13,136 nt of DNA from Candidatus Ryanbacteria bacterium (GCA_943354465.1 CALRCC010000011.1:1-13136); one strand, 5' to 3'. Numbered from the stretch's first letter, positions 1 through 5,708 are shown. Made by a program: numbers and translations. The notes: a model not told the origin generated them from the sequence alone.

Positions 1-27
1 AAACCGCCCTTTATCGGGCGGTTTTTT
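1..27 (+). terminator. Rho-independent terminator of the gene upstream of the window
   Basis: A perfect 9-bp stem, AAACCGCCC (1-9) with GGGCGGTTT (16-24), encloses a TTTATC loop and runs into six T residues (22-27). This is a textbook intrinsic terminator for a plus-strand gene lying left of the window. Its T-tract ends only 5 nt before the trpS -10 box, so terminator and next promoter are nearly fused. Confidence 0.9.
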
Positions 28-29
28 GA

Positions 30-44
30 TGCTAGAATCTAATT
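30..44 (+). promoter_or_regulatory. Extended -10 promoter of trpS, predicting a leaderless transcript
   Basis: TGC (30-32) directly precedes TAGAAT (33-38), forming an extended -10 element. Six nucleotides (39-44) separate the hexamer from the ATG at 45, so the expected transcription start falls on or next to the A of the ATG. No Shine-Dalgarno is present. A -35 at the proper distance (TTTATC, 10-15) is poor and lies in the terminator loop; the extended -10 may compensate. Confidence 0.7.
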
Positions 45-1028
45 ATGCAAAAACAAGTTTTATTAACCGGACTTCGACCTACCAGCCACCTGCATGTGGG
101 CAACTATTTTGGCGCGCTCAAACCACTGATTGAATATCAAAAGCAATATAAGACATATTTGATGGTGGCGGACGTGCACGCGCTCACCACGCTTGAAGAC
201 ACCAAAGACATACGCGAAAACACGCTCAAGATTGTCATGCTGTATTTGGCATGCGGCGTTGATCCAAAAAAAGTAACGCTTTTTGCCCAATCACTCGTAC
301 CCGAACAAATAGAGCTTGCAACACTCTTCGGCATGATCACGCCAAAATCAATGCTTGAGCTCAATCCTGTATATAAAGAAATGCTGGCCGAAAACCCAAA
401 GGCGACTAATCTTGGCCTACTCGCCTACCCCGTATTACAGGCAGCTGATATCCTCGCCTACAAAGCTGACATAGTCCCAGTAGGCAAAGATCAGCTACCT
501 CATATTGAGCTCACTCGCGAGATCGCGCGAAGATTCAACGCACGCTTTGGCGAGATGTTTCCAGAGCCACAAACAAAGATTACCCAAGATATCAAGATTC
601 TTTCACTGCAAGACCCTAACAAGAAGATGTCGAAATCGCACGGTGAGAACACTAGTATCGGCCTTCTCGACACGCCTGATCAGATTCTCAAAAAAATAAA
701 AACCGCCGTGACCGATTCAGATAAAGATATTGTCTATGATCCACAAAATAAGCCGGGACTTTCAAACCTTATGTTCACCATGCATTTGGCATCGGGTGAA
801 GATATCAAAAAAATAGAAACGCGCTTTGCAGATCGCGGATACGGCGAATTCAAAGAAGCGGTTGCGTCCTCACTGGTCATGCTACTCGAGCCGATCCAAA
901 TCCGTTACAACGAGATTGCTAAAAATAAAAAAGCGGTAGAAAAACTACTTATAGACGGCAGTAAGACAGCACAAAAAGTAGCACAAAAAACTCTTGCCGA
1001 GGCAAAGAAAAATATAGGCCTTTTTTAG
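45..1028 (+). CDS. trpS: Tryptophanyl-tRNA synthetase (TrpRS)
   Basis: Cytoplasmic class I aminoacyl-tRNA synthetase that charges tRNA-Trp with tryptophan using ATP. The 327-residue length is normal for bacterial TrpRS. The N-terminal Rossmann domain has the HIGH-type signature (SHLHVGNYFGA, residues 14-24), and the second ATP-binding signature KMSKS is at 194-198 within DPNKKMSKSHGEN. PVGKDQLPHIELTREIARRF (145-164) is typical of the TrpRS tryptophan-pocket/dimer region. The ATG at 45 is the only sensible start: it opens directly into MQKQVLLTGLRPTS and sits 6 nt behind a -10 box. The stop codon overlaps the stop of the convergent mutase gene by 4 nt, leaving no room for a terminator between them. 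The identification is secure. Confidence 0.96.
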   Translation: MQKQVLLTGLRPTSHLHVGNYFGALKPLIEYQKQYKTYLMVADVHALTTLEDTKDIRENTLKIVMLYLACGVDPKKVTLFAQSLVPEQIELATLFGMITPKSMLELNPVYKEMLAENPKATNLGLLAYPVLQAADILAYKADIVPVGKDQLPHIELTREIARRFNARFGEMFPEPQTKITQDIKILSLQDPNKKMSKSHGENTSIGLLDTPDQILKKIKTAVTDSDKDIVYDPQNKPGLSNLMFTMHLASGEDIKKIETRFADRGYGEFKEAVASSLVMLLEPIQIRYNEIAKNKKAVEKLLIDGSKTAQKVAQKTLAEAKKNIGLF

Positions 1029-2377
1029 ACTCCTAATAGTTTTTTTAACTCGTCTACTTTTGCGTTGAGCACTTCGCGTGTCCTTGCCTCCACGTTTATA
1101 CGCACTACAGGTTCTGTGTTTGATTGACGCACATTCGCCCACCAATCGTCATAATAAATAGATACACCGTCTACCCACTTGACCTCACGTGCGTCTTTAT
1201 AGTGTGCTGCGATTTGCTCTAAGTAGTTATCGTTTGGCTTTACCTTGAAGCTTAGCTCGCCTGATGATGGGTAGATGGCGAACTCATCAAGAACCTCGTC
1301 AGCCGTTTTGCCAAGCTTTGAGAGAAAGTACATCATATATAGCATCGGCAAAAAATCAGAATCCATATAAAATGCTTCTTTGAAATAAAAATGCCCCGAG
1401 AGCTCGCCTGCAAATATTGCGTCATCATTGCGCATTAATTCTTTGATGAACCGATGCCCAACGCGCGACTCTAACGCGCGACCACCATGCGCCATAATTG
1501 TCTCTCGGAAAATATTTGATGAACGCACATCATAGACAACTGCCGAGCCTTTATTGGTCTTTAGAAATTCGCGTGCGAAAAACGCCGCTACATAATCAGG
1601 CCTAAAATATCGCGCATTGCCAGTGACAAATCCGCACCGATCCCCGTCAGGATCAAATGCGACGCCAAAATCGGCACGAGCTTCTAGAACCGCATTTTTA
1701 AGCGACGCCAAACTTTCTTCGCGAGCAGGATTAAGTGGCTCGTGCATCATATCAAATGCTAGATCGCCGTTTATCACTGTTATCTTGCACGGCAAGCTGC
1801 GTATGATTTGTGGCAACAAGAGTGATGTCATCCCTCCTCCTGCGTCGCAAATAATATTTAAATCTTTCGTGCCAGAAAGATCGACCTTTGATACAAGATG
1901 CTCTATATATTCACGCACCAAAGAAACGTCAGATAATTTGCCTCGTGCTGGAGCGTTTTGAAAAATAGACCTCTTCACCATTTGATGCATGACATCTAAT
2001 CCGTTGCCTATTTGCTCCCCGCCCTTTTTTGTGAACTTAAGGCCATTAGTGCGATATGCGTTATGCGATGCAGTTATCATAATGCCGCCATCAGCGCCCG
2101 ACTTAACAACAGTAAAATAATGCTGTGGCGTTGTAGAAAGGCCTATATCTATCGCCTCAACGCCCTCATCAAGGAGCCCCTCTATAACCCCTTTTCTGAT
2201 CTCTGGAGACGACGGACGGGCATCTGCCGATACGATAATACGCAAAGGCAATTTTGATTTTCCGCGTATATATTCAGCAAAGGCGCGCGCAATTAAATAC
2301 GCCACCTTACCATCAATATCTTCTGGGAAAGACCCCCTAACATCGTAGGCCTTAAAAATTTCAGGATTTACATGCAT
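1025..2377 (-). CDS. Phosphomannomutase/phosphoglucomutase (alpha-D-phosphohexomutase family)
   Basis: Interconverts hexose 6-phosphate and hexose 1-phosphate (mannose and/or glucose), supplying precursors for nucleotide sugars and surface polysaccharide. The protein has 450 aa and all four family landmarks: the catalytic phosphoserine loop TASHN (102-106, Ser104), the metal-binding loop DPDGDR (242-247), the sugar-binding loop GELSGH (324-329) and the phosphate-binding RQSNTEP (417-423) in the C-terminal domain. These fit the ManB/AlgC/PgcA subgroup, but substrate preference (mannose, glucose or both) cannot be decided from motifs. The start ATG lies in the 25-nt gap to the divergent ychF gene and has no Shine-Dalgarno. 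The gene ends tail to tail with trpS, with a 4-nt overlap. Confidence 0.93.
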   Translation of the reverse strand: MHVNPEIFKAYDVRGSFPEDIDGKVAYLIARAFAEYIRGKSKLPLRIIVSADARPSSPEIRKGVIEGLLDEGVEAIDIGLSTTPQHYFTVVKSGADGGIMITASHNAYRTNGLKFTKKGGEQIGNGLDVMHQMVKRSIFQNAPARGKLSDVSLVREYIEHLVSKVDLSGTKDLNIICDAGGGMTSLLLPQIIRSLPCKITVINGDLAFDMMHEPLNPAREESLASLKNAVLEARADFGVAFDPDGDRCGFVTGNARYFRPDYVAAFFAREFLKTNKGSAVVYDVRSSNIFRETIMAHGGRALESRVGHRFIKELMRNDDAIFAGELSGHFYFKEAFYMDSDFLPMLYMMYFLSKLGKTADEVLDEFAIYPSSGELSFKVKPNDNYLEQIAAHYKDAREVKWVDGVSIYYDDWWANVRQSNTEPVVRINVEARTREVLNAKVDELKKLLGV

Positions 2378-2395
2378 TGATTATTAGTTTACCAT
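2367..2395 (+). promoter_or_regulatory. Possible promoter of ychF
   Basis: TTTACA (2367-2372, five of six matches to the -35 consensus) is followed after 17 nt by TACCAT (2390-2395, four of six). The -10 ends 7 nt before the ATG at 2403, again predicting transcription from the start codon. The -35 lies within the first codons of the divergent mutase gene. Confidence 0.45.
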
Positions 2396-2413
2396 TTTGG
2401 CTATGTCTCTCAA
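2386..2413 (-). promoter_or_regulatory. Possible promoter of the phosphohexomutase gene
   Basis: Read on the minus strand, TTGAGA (2413-2408) and TAAACT (2391-2386) are 16 nt apart, and the -10 ends 8 nt before the ATG at 2377. The -35 lies inside the ychF coding sequence. The match is moderate. If used, it would give a leaderless or nearly leaderless mRNA overlapping the divergent ychF promoter. Confidence 0.35.
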
Positions 2414-3419
2414 AATCGGTATCGTGGGTCTTCCCAATGTCGGCAAGTCAACGCTCTTTGTGGCACTCACACGGAAACAAGTCGATACCTCAAACTATCC
2501 GTTTGCCACTATCGAGCCAAATATCGGCATCGTAGAAGTTAGAGATGAGCGTATAGATAAGCTTGCAGATTTTTCAAAAAGTGCAAAACGAATACCAGCC
2601 GCCATTGAATTTGTAGATATCGCCGGACTCGTCAAAGGTGCGTCTGAAGGCGAAGGGCTTGGCAATAAATTTCTCGCCCATATACGTGAAGTCGACGCTA
2701 TAGTGGAAGTTGTACGTGCGTTTGAAAATACTAATATAATCCACGTAGAATCGTCAATCGATCCAGAGCGCGACCGAGGGATAATCGAGACCGAACTCAT
2801 GATGGCGGATCTCTCAACCATGGAGAAAGCTGTCGCACGTACCGAGAAAGAAGCACGATCTGGATCTGCAGATGTAAAAAAACAAGCGGAGATTGCGCGC
2901 AAGATTCACGGCATCGTTGCTGGCGGCTTACTCATACCCGAAGAGCTTCGAGAAGACGCGCGAGTATTTCAACTTCTAACAGCAAAACCAATTTTGTATC
3001 TGTATAACACCACGACCGAACCATTGCCTACCGCAAGCACAAGCAAACTCTATCTCAATATAAAACTTGAAGAGGAACTCTCGAGCATGTCACCCGACGA
3101 ACAGCGCGAACTTGGTATGGAGCCGCACCTTGGTGAGCTCGCGCATGCGGCCTATAAACTCTTGGGCCTCATGAGTTATTTTACTACTGGTGAAGACGAA
3201 ACGCGCGCATGGACCATACCTGTCGGATCTACCGCCAAACGGGCGGGGCGTGCCATCCACTCTGACTTTGAAGATAAATTTATACGCGCAGAAATCATTT
3301 TTTGGAAAGATTTGCTAGATGCTGGCTCATACGGCAAGGCTCGTGAGCAGGGGCTGGTACGAACAGAAGGCAAAGAATACATAGTAAAAGATGGCGATGT
3401 TATTGAATTTAAAGTATAG
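2403..3419 (+). CDS. ychF: Redox/ribosome-associated GTPase/ATPase YchF (OLA1 family)
   Basis: Obg-related P-loop NTPase found in nearly all bacteria; it binds ribosomes, usually prefers ATP, and is linked to stress responses. From the ATG at 2403 the protein is 338 aa. The G1 loop is GLPNVGKST (9-17) and the G3 region DIAGLVKGAS is followed by the family-specific GEGLGNKFLAHIRE. The C-terminal TGS-like domain is clear from RAWTIPVGSTAKRAGRAIHSDF to KDGDVIEFKV. An in-frame TTG at 2397 exists, but the ATG gives the family N-terminus MSLKIGIVGLPNVG. The segment after KPILYLYN, where YchF normally carries NxxE and then a conserved isakIEaEL stretch, is shortened and divergent; the protein is about 25 residues shorter than the usual ~363. 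Confidence 0.95.
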   Translation: MSLKIGIVGLPNVGKSTLFVALTRKQVDTSNYPFATIEPNIGIVEVRDERIDKLADFSKSAKRIPAAIEFVDIAGLVKGASEGEGLGNKFLAHIREVDAIVEVVRAFENTNIIHVESSIDPERDRGIIETELMMADLSTMEKAVARTEKEARSGSADVKKQAEIARKIHGIVAGGLLIPEELREDARVFQLLTAKPILYLYNTTTEPLPTASTSKLYLNIKLEEELSSMSPDEQRELGMEPHLGELAHAAYKLLGLMSYFTTGEDETRAWTIPVGSTAKRAGRAIHSDFEDKFIRAEIIFWKDLLDAGSYGKAREQGLVRTEGKEYIVKDGDVIEFKV

Positions 3420-3427
3420 TCGTGCCC

Positions 3428-3456
3428 TTGCCTAGTACCAGAAAATCTGGTAGAGT
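3428..3456 (+). promoter_or_regulatory. Promoter of the rpsF-ssb-rpsR operon, predicting a leaderless transcript
   Basis: TTGCCT (3428-3433), a 17-nt spacer and TAGAGT (3451-3456) precede the rpsF ATG at 3463 by exactly 6 nt. No ribosome-binding site is present between ychF and rpsF. The start codon itself is the expected transcription start. Confidence 0.72.
3436..3452. promoter_or_regulatory. Dyad in the rpsF promoter spacer (operator candidate)
   Basis: TACCAGAAAATCTGGTA is a perfect inverted repeat of two 7-nt arms around AAA. It fills the -35/-10 spacer and touches the first bases of the -10 box. It has no T-tract, so it is not a convincing terminator for ychF. The position suits a repressor or activator site, but no regulator can be named. 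Confidence 0.4.
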
Positions 3457-3462
3457 CGCCAT

Positions 3463-3888
3463 ATGGTACTAGATACTAAATATTATGAATTGGCTTATCT
3501 CTTAAGCCCTACGCTTTCTGCGGAAGACGCCGGAGTGGCAGAAAACGAAATACGAGAAATTTTAGGTGGGTTCAATGCCACAGTTGATACGTGGGATACA
3601 CCAAAACGCAAGAATCTCCCGTATCCAATACGCAAGGAGACCGAAGCTTACTTTGGAGCTATTCGTTTTACAACAGAGCGAAAAAATGCTCCAGCGCTTC
3701 AAGAACAGTTGCGTGAAGATACTAAAGTTATTCGCTTTACGCTCATGCAGTGGCACAAGCCAACACCTAATATACCGATTAAGCCGAGAGCAAATGTGCA
3801 AAAAGAAGAGCAAGTACCTACTGATATAAAAGCATTAGACGAGAAACTTGATGCGATGTTTGGAGAAAATATCAATGAATCTAAATAA
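3463..3888 (+). CDS. rpsF: 30S ribosomal protein bS6
   Basis: Small-subunit protein that pairs with bS18 and binds the central domain of 16S rRNA. It has 141 aa. Residues 1-100 match the bS6 ferredoxin-like fold, including YYELAYLLSPTLS at the first strand, the KRKNLPYPIRKETEAYFG segment and the later strand with IRFTLMQWHK. Beyond about residue 105 there is a charged, probably flexible tail (KEEQVPTDIKALDEKLDAMFGE), longer than in short S6 proteins. It is the first gene of rpsF-ssb-rpsR, the conserved bacterial order. Its last 14 nt overlap the ssb start. The predicted leaderless start means the usual 5'-leader control by the S6:S18 complex has no leader to act on here. Confidence 0.95.
   Translation: MVLDTKYYELAYLLSPTLSAEDAGVAENEIREILGGFNATVDTWDTPKRKNLPYPIRKETEAYFGAIRFTTERKNAPALQEQLREDTKVIRFTLMQWHKPTPNIPIKPRANVQKEEQVPTDIKALDEKLDAMFGENINESK
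3862..3869 (+). promoter_or_regulatory. Shine-Dalgarno of ssb matching the altered anti-SD
   Basis: GGAGAAAA lies 5 nt before the ATG at 3875 and is exactly complementary to TTTTCTCC near the 3' end of the 16S gene in this window (5097-5090, minus). The match supports the ATG at 3875 over the upstream ATG at 3848. It lies inside the 3' end of rpsF. Confidence 0.7.
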
Positions 3889-4315
3889 AGTATTTGTAAT
3901 AGGTAATATCACGCGTGATCCTGAGATCCGCACATTACCGTCTGGACAGCCTGTTTGTACTTTTAGTATCGCTACAAACCGAGTATGGAAAGACAAGGCT
4001 GGTGCTCGCCAAACTATGACAGAATATCATAACATTGTGATGTTTGGCCGTTTGGCCGAAATCGCCAAACAATATCTAGCACGCGGGAAAATGGTCTTTA
4101 TAGAAGGACGCATCCAAACCAGATCATGGGAGAAAGATGGCCAAAAACGCTCACGCACAGAGATAGTAGCAGAAGAAATGCAGATGGGTCCGCGCGGGAG
4201 TGATGTTGCAAGTAGCGGGCAACAAAGTGAACAAAGTCCGCAACAAAAAGAAGAGGTCGAGACAATACAGTATCCAGACGAAGGCGAAATAAATCCAGAT
4301 GAAATTCCATTCTAA
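3875..4315 (+). CDS. ssb: Single-stranded DNA-binding protein SSB
   Basis: Binds and protects single-stranded DNA during replication, recombination and repair, and recruits partner proteins through its C-terminal tip. From the ATG at 3875 it is 146 aa. The N-terminal OB fold (about 1-108) starts MNLNKVFVIGNITRDPEIR and contains EYHNIVMFGRLAEIA and VFIEGRIQTRSWEKDG, typical of bacterial SSB. A low-complexity Gln/Glu/Ser linker follows. The protein ends in NPDEIPF, a good match to the partner-binding D-D-I-P-F tip. The longer frame from 3848 would add nine residues of rpsF-overlapping sequence not seen in the family. The gene sits between rpsF and rpsR and overlaps both (14 and 17 nt), implying translational coupling. 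Confidence 0.95.
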   Translation: MNLNKVFVIGNITRDPEIRTLPSGQPVCTFSIATNRVWKDKAGARQTMTEYHNIVMFGRLAEIAKQYLARGKMVFIEGRIQTRSWEKDGQKRSRTEIVAEEMQMGPRGSDVASSGQQSEQSPQQKEEVETIQYPDEGEINPDEIPF

Positions 4316-4553
4316 AAAATCAAAACCACGCATACAGCACCCTCCATCAGCGCCAAAGCAATGCCATTTTTGCACGATAAATTTGCGCGCCGTGAACTAC
4401 AAAGATGGAGAGACTCTCCGCACCTTCATGACGCCACAGGCACGCATCCAGCCTCGCCGTAAGACTGGCCTATGCGCGCTACACCAACGACGTACGGCGG
4501 AAGCCATAAAGAGCGCGCGAATCATGGGTGTAGTGCCGTTCACACTTCGCTAA
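4299..4553 (+). CDS. rpsR: 30S ribosomal protein bS18, zinc-binding (C+) form
   Basis: Small-subunit protein that forms a heterodimer with bS6 on 16S rRNA. It has 84 aa. The core YKDGETLRTFMTPQARI and the C-terminal RTAEAIKSARIMGVVPF are diagnostic. Cys22 and Cys25 (CHFC) with Cys59 and His62 (CALH) form a complete zinc-ligand set, so this is the C+ paralogue type. The N-terminal 20 residues are basic and probably disordered. The start overlaps the ssb end by 17 nt. AGGCGAAA (4282-4289) upstream differs at one position from the ideal complement of the local anti-SD. rplI (bL9), which often follows rpsR, is absent here; a tRNA gene follows instead. Confidence 0.95.
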   Translation: MKFHSKKSKPRIQHPPSAPKQCHFCTINLRAVNYKDGETLRTFMTPQARIQPRRKTGLCALHQRRTAEAIKSARIMGVVPFTLR

Positions 4554-4567
4554 AGACATTTAAATCG

Positions 4568-4589
4568 CGCAGGAACGAGTATTCCTGCG
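4568..4589 (+). repeat. Hairpin between rpsR and tRNA-Ile
   Basis: CGCAGGAA (4568-4575) and TTCCTGCG (4582-4589) form a perfect 8-bp stem with a 6-nt loop, ending 4 nt before the tRNA. No T-tract follows on either strand, so it is not an intrinsic terminator. A processing or mRNA-stability element separating rpsR mRNA from the tRNA precursor is plausible. Confidence 0.55.
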
Positions 4590-4593
4590 TATT

Positions 4594-4668
4594 GGGTGTG
4601 TAGCTCAGTGGTAGAGCACTTCACTGATAATGAAGAGGTCGGAGGTTCGATCCCTCCCACACCCACCA
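4594..4668 (+). tRNA. tRNA-Ile (anticodon GAT)
   Basis: A full cloverleaf is visible. The acceptor stem GGGTGTG pairs perfectly with CACACCC (4658-4664), the D stem is GCTC/GAGC, and the anticodon arm CTTCA-CTGATAA-TGAAG has GAT at positions 34-36. There is a 5-nt variable loop and a T arm GGAGG-TTCGATC-CCTCC. Discriminator A and CCA (4666-4668) are encoded in the DNA. The GAT anticodon reads AUU and AUC. No separate promoter is obvious, so it is probably co-transcribed with rpsF-ssb-rpsR and released by RNase P and 3' processing. In many bacteria this isoacceptor sits in the 16S-23S spacer; here it lies just beyond the 3' side of the 16S gene but on the opposite strand. Confidence 0.97.
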
Positions 4669-4672
4669 TTAT

Positions 4673-4712
4673 AAAACAAAAATACTCACCATTTGGTGAG
4701 TATTTTTGTTTT
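4673..4712. terminator. Strong bidirectional terminator between tRNA-Ile and the zinc-ribbon gene
   Basis: A perfect 18-bp inverted repeat (4673-4690 with 4695-4712, right arm GGTGAGTATTTTTGTTTT) surrounds an ATTT loop. The upper stem is GC-containing and the lower stem is A on one side and T on the other, giving a T-rich tail in both directions. It ends the plus-strand operon with its tRNA and the minus-strand small gene at 4719. Confidence 0.93.
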
Positions 4713-4718
4713 GCAGTA

Positions 4719-4883
4719 TTAAACCGCTTTGTTTTTTGGAAGAATCTTGTACATGCCACAACCGCAGACCGTGCACTTGCCCTTGGCAGCTTTCGTACCT
4801 GGGCGCATCTCTACGACTTCAACATCCTTCATCTCCCTCTTGGTCTTGCATTTCATGCAATGACCTTCAATTTTTTCATCCAT
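4719..4883 (-). CDS. Small zinc-ribbon protein, DUF5679-like
   Basis: A 54-residue frame from the ATG at 4883 to the TAA at 4719-4721. It carries two metal-binding knuckles, CMKC (9-12) and CTVCGC (37-42), joined by a basic segment (KTKREMKD... PGTKAAKGK). The C9-x2-C12 ... C37-x2-C40 spacing makes a minimal zinc ribbon, and the overall pattern resembles the DUF5679 family, common in CPR genomes; this assignment is from memory. The function is unknown; the basic linker suggests nucleic-acid binding. It is real rather than chance: it has a well-placed promoter, a terminator directly after the stop, and a regular Cys pattern. It lies downstream of 16S on the same strand. Confidence 0.85.
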   Translation of the reverse strand: MDEKIEGHCMKCKTKREMKDVEVVEMRPGTKAAKGKCTVCGCGMYKILPKNKAV

Positions 4884-4889
4884 AAGCTT

Positions 4890-4918
4890 AGTATACTAAT
4901 AATATAAATATATGGAAA
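4890..4918 (-). promoter_or_regulatory. Promoter of the zinc-ribbon gene, predicting a leaderless transcript
   Basis: On the minus strand, TTTCCA (4918-4913), a 17-nt spacer and TATACT (4895-4890) are followed by exactly 6 nt (AAGCTT) and the ATG at 4883. There is no Shine-Dalgarno. Confidence 0.62.
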
Positions 4919-5086
4919 CTCAAAAATCCGCCGAAGATCTTACGTGTCCTATACCGATTGTATAGGCATCCGAATCGTGATTTGAAGCCTCCACGATCAA
5001 TAGCTTTTTTTACATTAGATGTAAAACCGACCTCGTAAGTATATCCCGCTTTCGCGAGATCCCACGACTCCTCGTGGTAATCCTTA
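4919..5086 (-). other. 16S 3' flank with several hairpins; no 23S gene
   Basis: About 170 nt downstream of 16S contains stacked dyads but no recognisable gene. CCACGA-GGAG-TCGTGG (minus, 5077-5062) exposes GGAG in its loop. ATCTCGC-GAAA-GCGGGAT (5060-5043) is a GAAA-capped stem. CCTATAC/GTATAGG (4948-4966) is a further stem. A run of five T residues on the minus strand at about 4921-4925 may assist termination, but there is no classical hairpin-plus-T-tract. These elements are probably precursor processing or end signals of a stand-alone 16S transcript. Confidence 0.5.
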
Positions 5087-5088
5087 CT

Positions 5089-5097
5089 AGGAGAAAA
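5089..5097 (-). other. Altered anti-Shine-Dalgarno at the 16S 3' end
   Basis: After helix 45 (CACGCGUAGC-GGAA-GCUGUGCGUG) the rRNA reads GGAUUUUCUCCUAG where E. coli has GGAUCACCUCCUUA. The core CCUCC becomes UCUCC (E. coli position 1535 C to U), and the bases before it are also U. The ideal complement is therefore AGGAGAAAA rather than AAGGAGGU. Confidence 0.8.
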
Positions 5098-5366
5098 TCC
5101 ACGCACAGCTTCCGCTACGCGTGCCTTGTTACGACTTAATCCTTGTCACCGAACTTGGCGTGATCCCAGATAAACTGAAATTTTGGCCATTCCCGGCTCC
5201 CTTGACTTGACGGGCGGTGAGTACAAGACTCGAGAACGTATTCACCGCAGTATAGCTGACCTGCGATTACTAGCGATTCCAACTTCATGAGGTCGAGTTG
5301 CAGACCTCAATCCGAACTGGGGCTGGCTTTCTGGGATTGGCTCCCCGTTACCGGTTCGCAACCCTC

Positions 5367-5397
<31 letters not shown>

Positions 5398-5443
5398 AGG
5401 CCATCAAAGGGCCATGCTGATTTGGCGTCATCCCCGCCTTCCT

Positions 5444-5491
5444 CCCCGCACCGCTACGCATAATAATTATATTCTGCGCAATGGTGCGGGG
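5444..5491 (-). other. Extended helix 40 hairpin within 16S
   Basis: CCCCGCACC and GGTGCGGGG (5444-5452 and 5483-5491) form a 9-bp stem closing a 30-nt AT-rich interior that can pair further (CGCA/TGCG, then ATAAT/ATTAT). It lies between ACTG and GGAGGAAGG on the rRNA strand, where E. coli has only a 15-nt hairpin. This is a peripheral expansion of about 33 nt. Confidence 0.7.
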
Positions 5492-5670
5492 CAGTCTCGT
5501 CTGACACGTATAACAGACGACGGGGGTTGCGTTCGTTACCCCACTTAAGGGAACAGCTCAAGCCACGAACTGACGACAACCATGCAGCACCTGTGTCTCC
5601 GTCCTTGTGAGAGGCTCTATCTTTCGAAAGAGTTTCGTAGACATGTCAAGGCCTGGTGAGGTTTTTCGTT

Positions 5671-5708
<38 letters not shown>

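Noticed and set aside
1015..1060. Intrinsic terminator between trpS and the mutase gene
   Set aside because: There are T and A runs and an AGGCCT palindrome, but no stem-loop with a usable loop; stop codons overlap.
3848..3874. Upstream ATG extending ssb by nine residues
   Set aside because: The added residues do not fit SSB N-termini, and the perfect Shine-Dalgarno points to the ATG at 3875.
4919..5042. A spacer tRNA or small known RNA downstream of 16S
   Set aside because: Dyads are present, but no cloverleaf, T-arm consensus or 5S-like sequence could be found.
4888..5106. 72-codon minus-strand frame over the 16S 3' end and its flank
   Set aside because: It runs through the 16S 3' end and structured flank, has no ribosome-binding site and resembles no protein.
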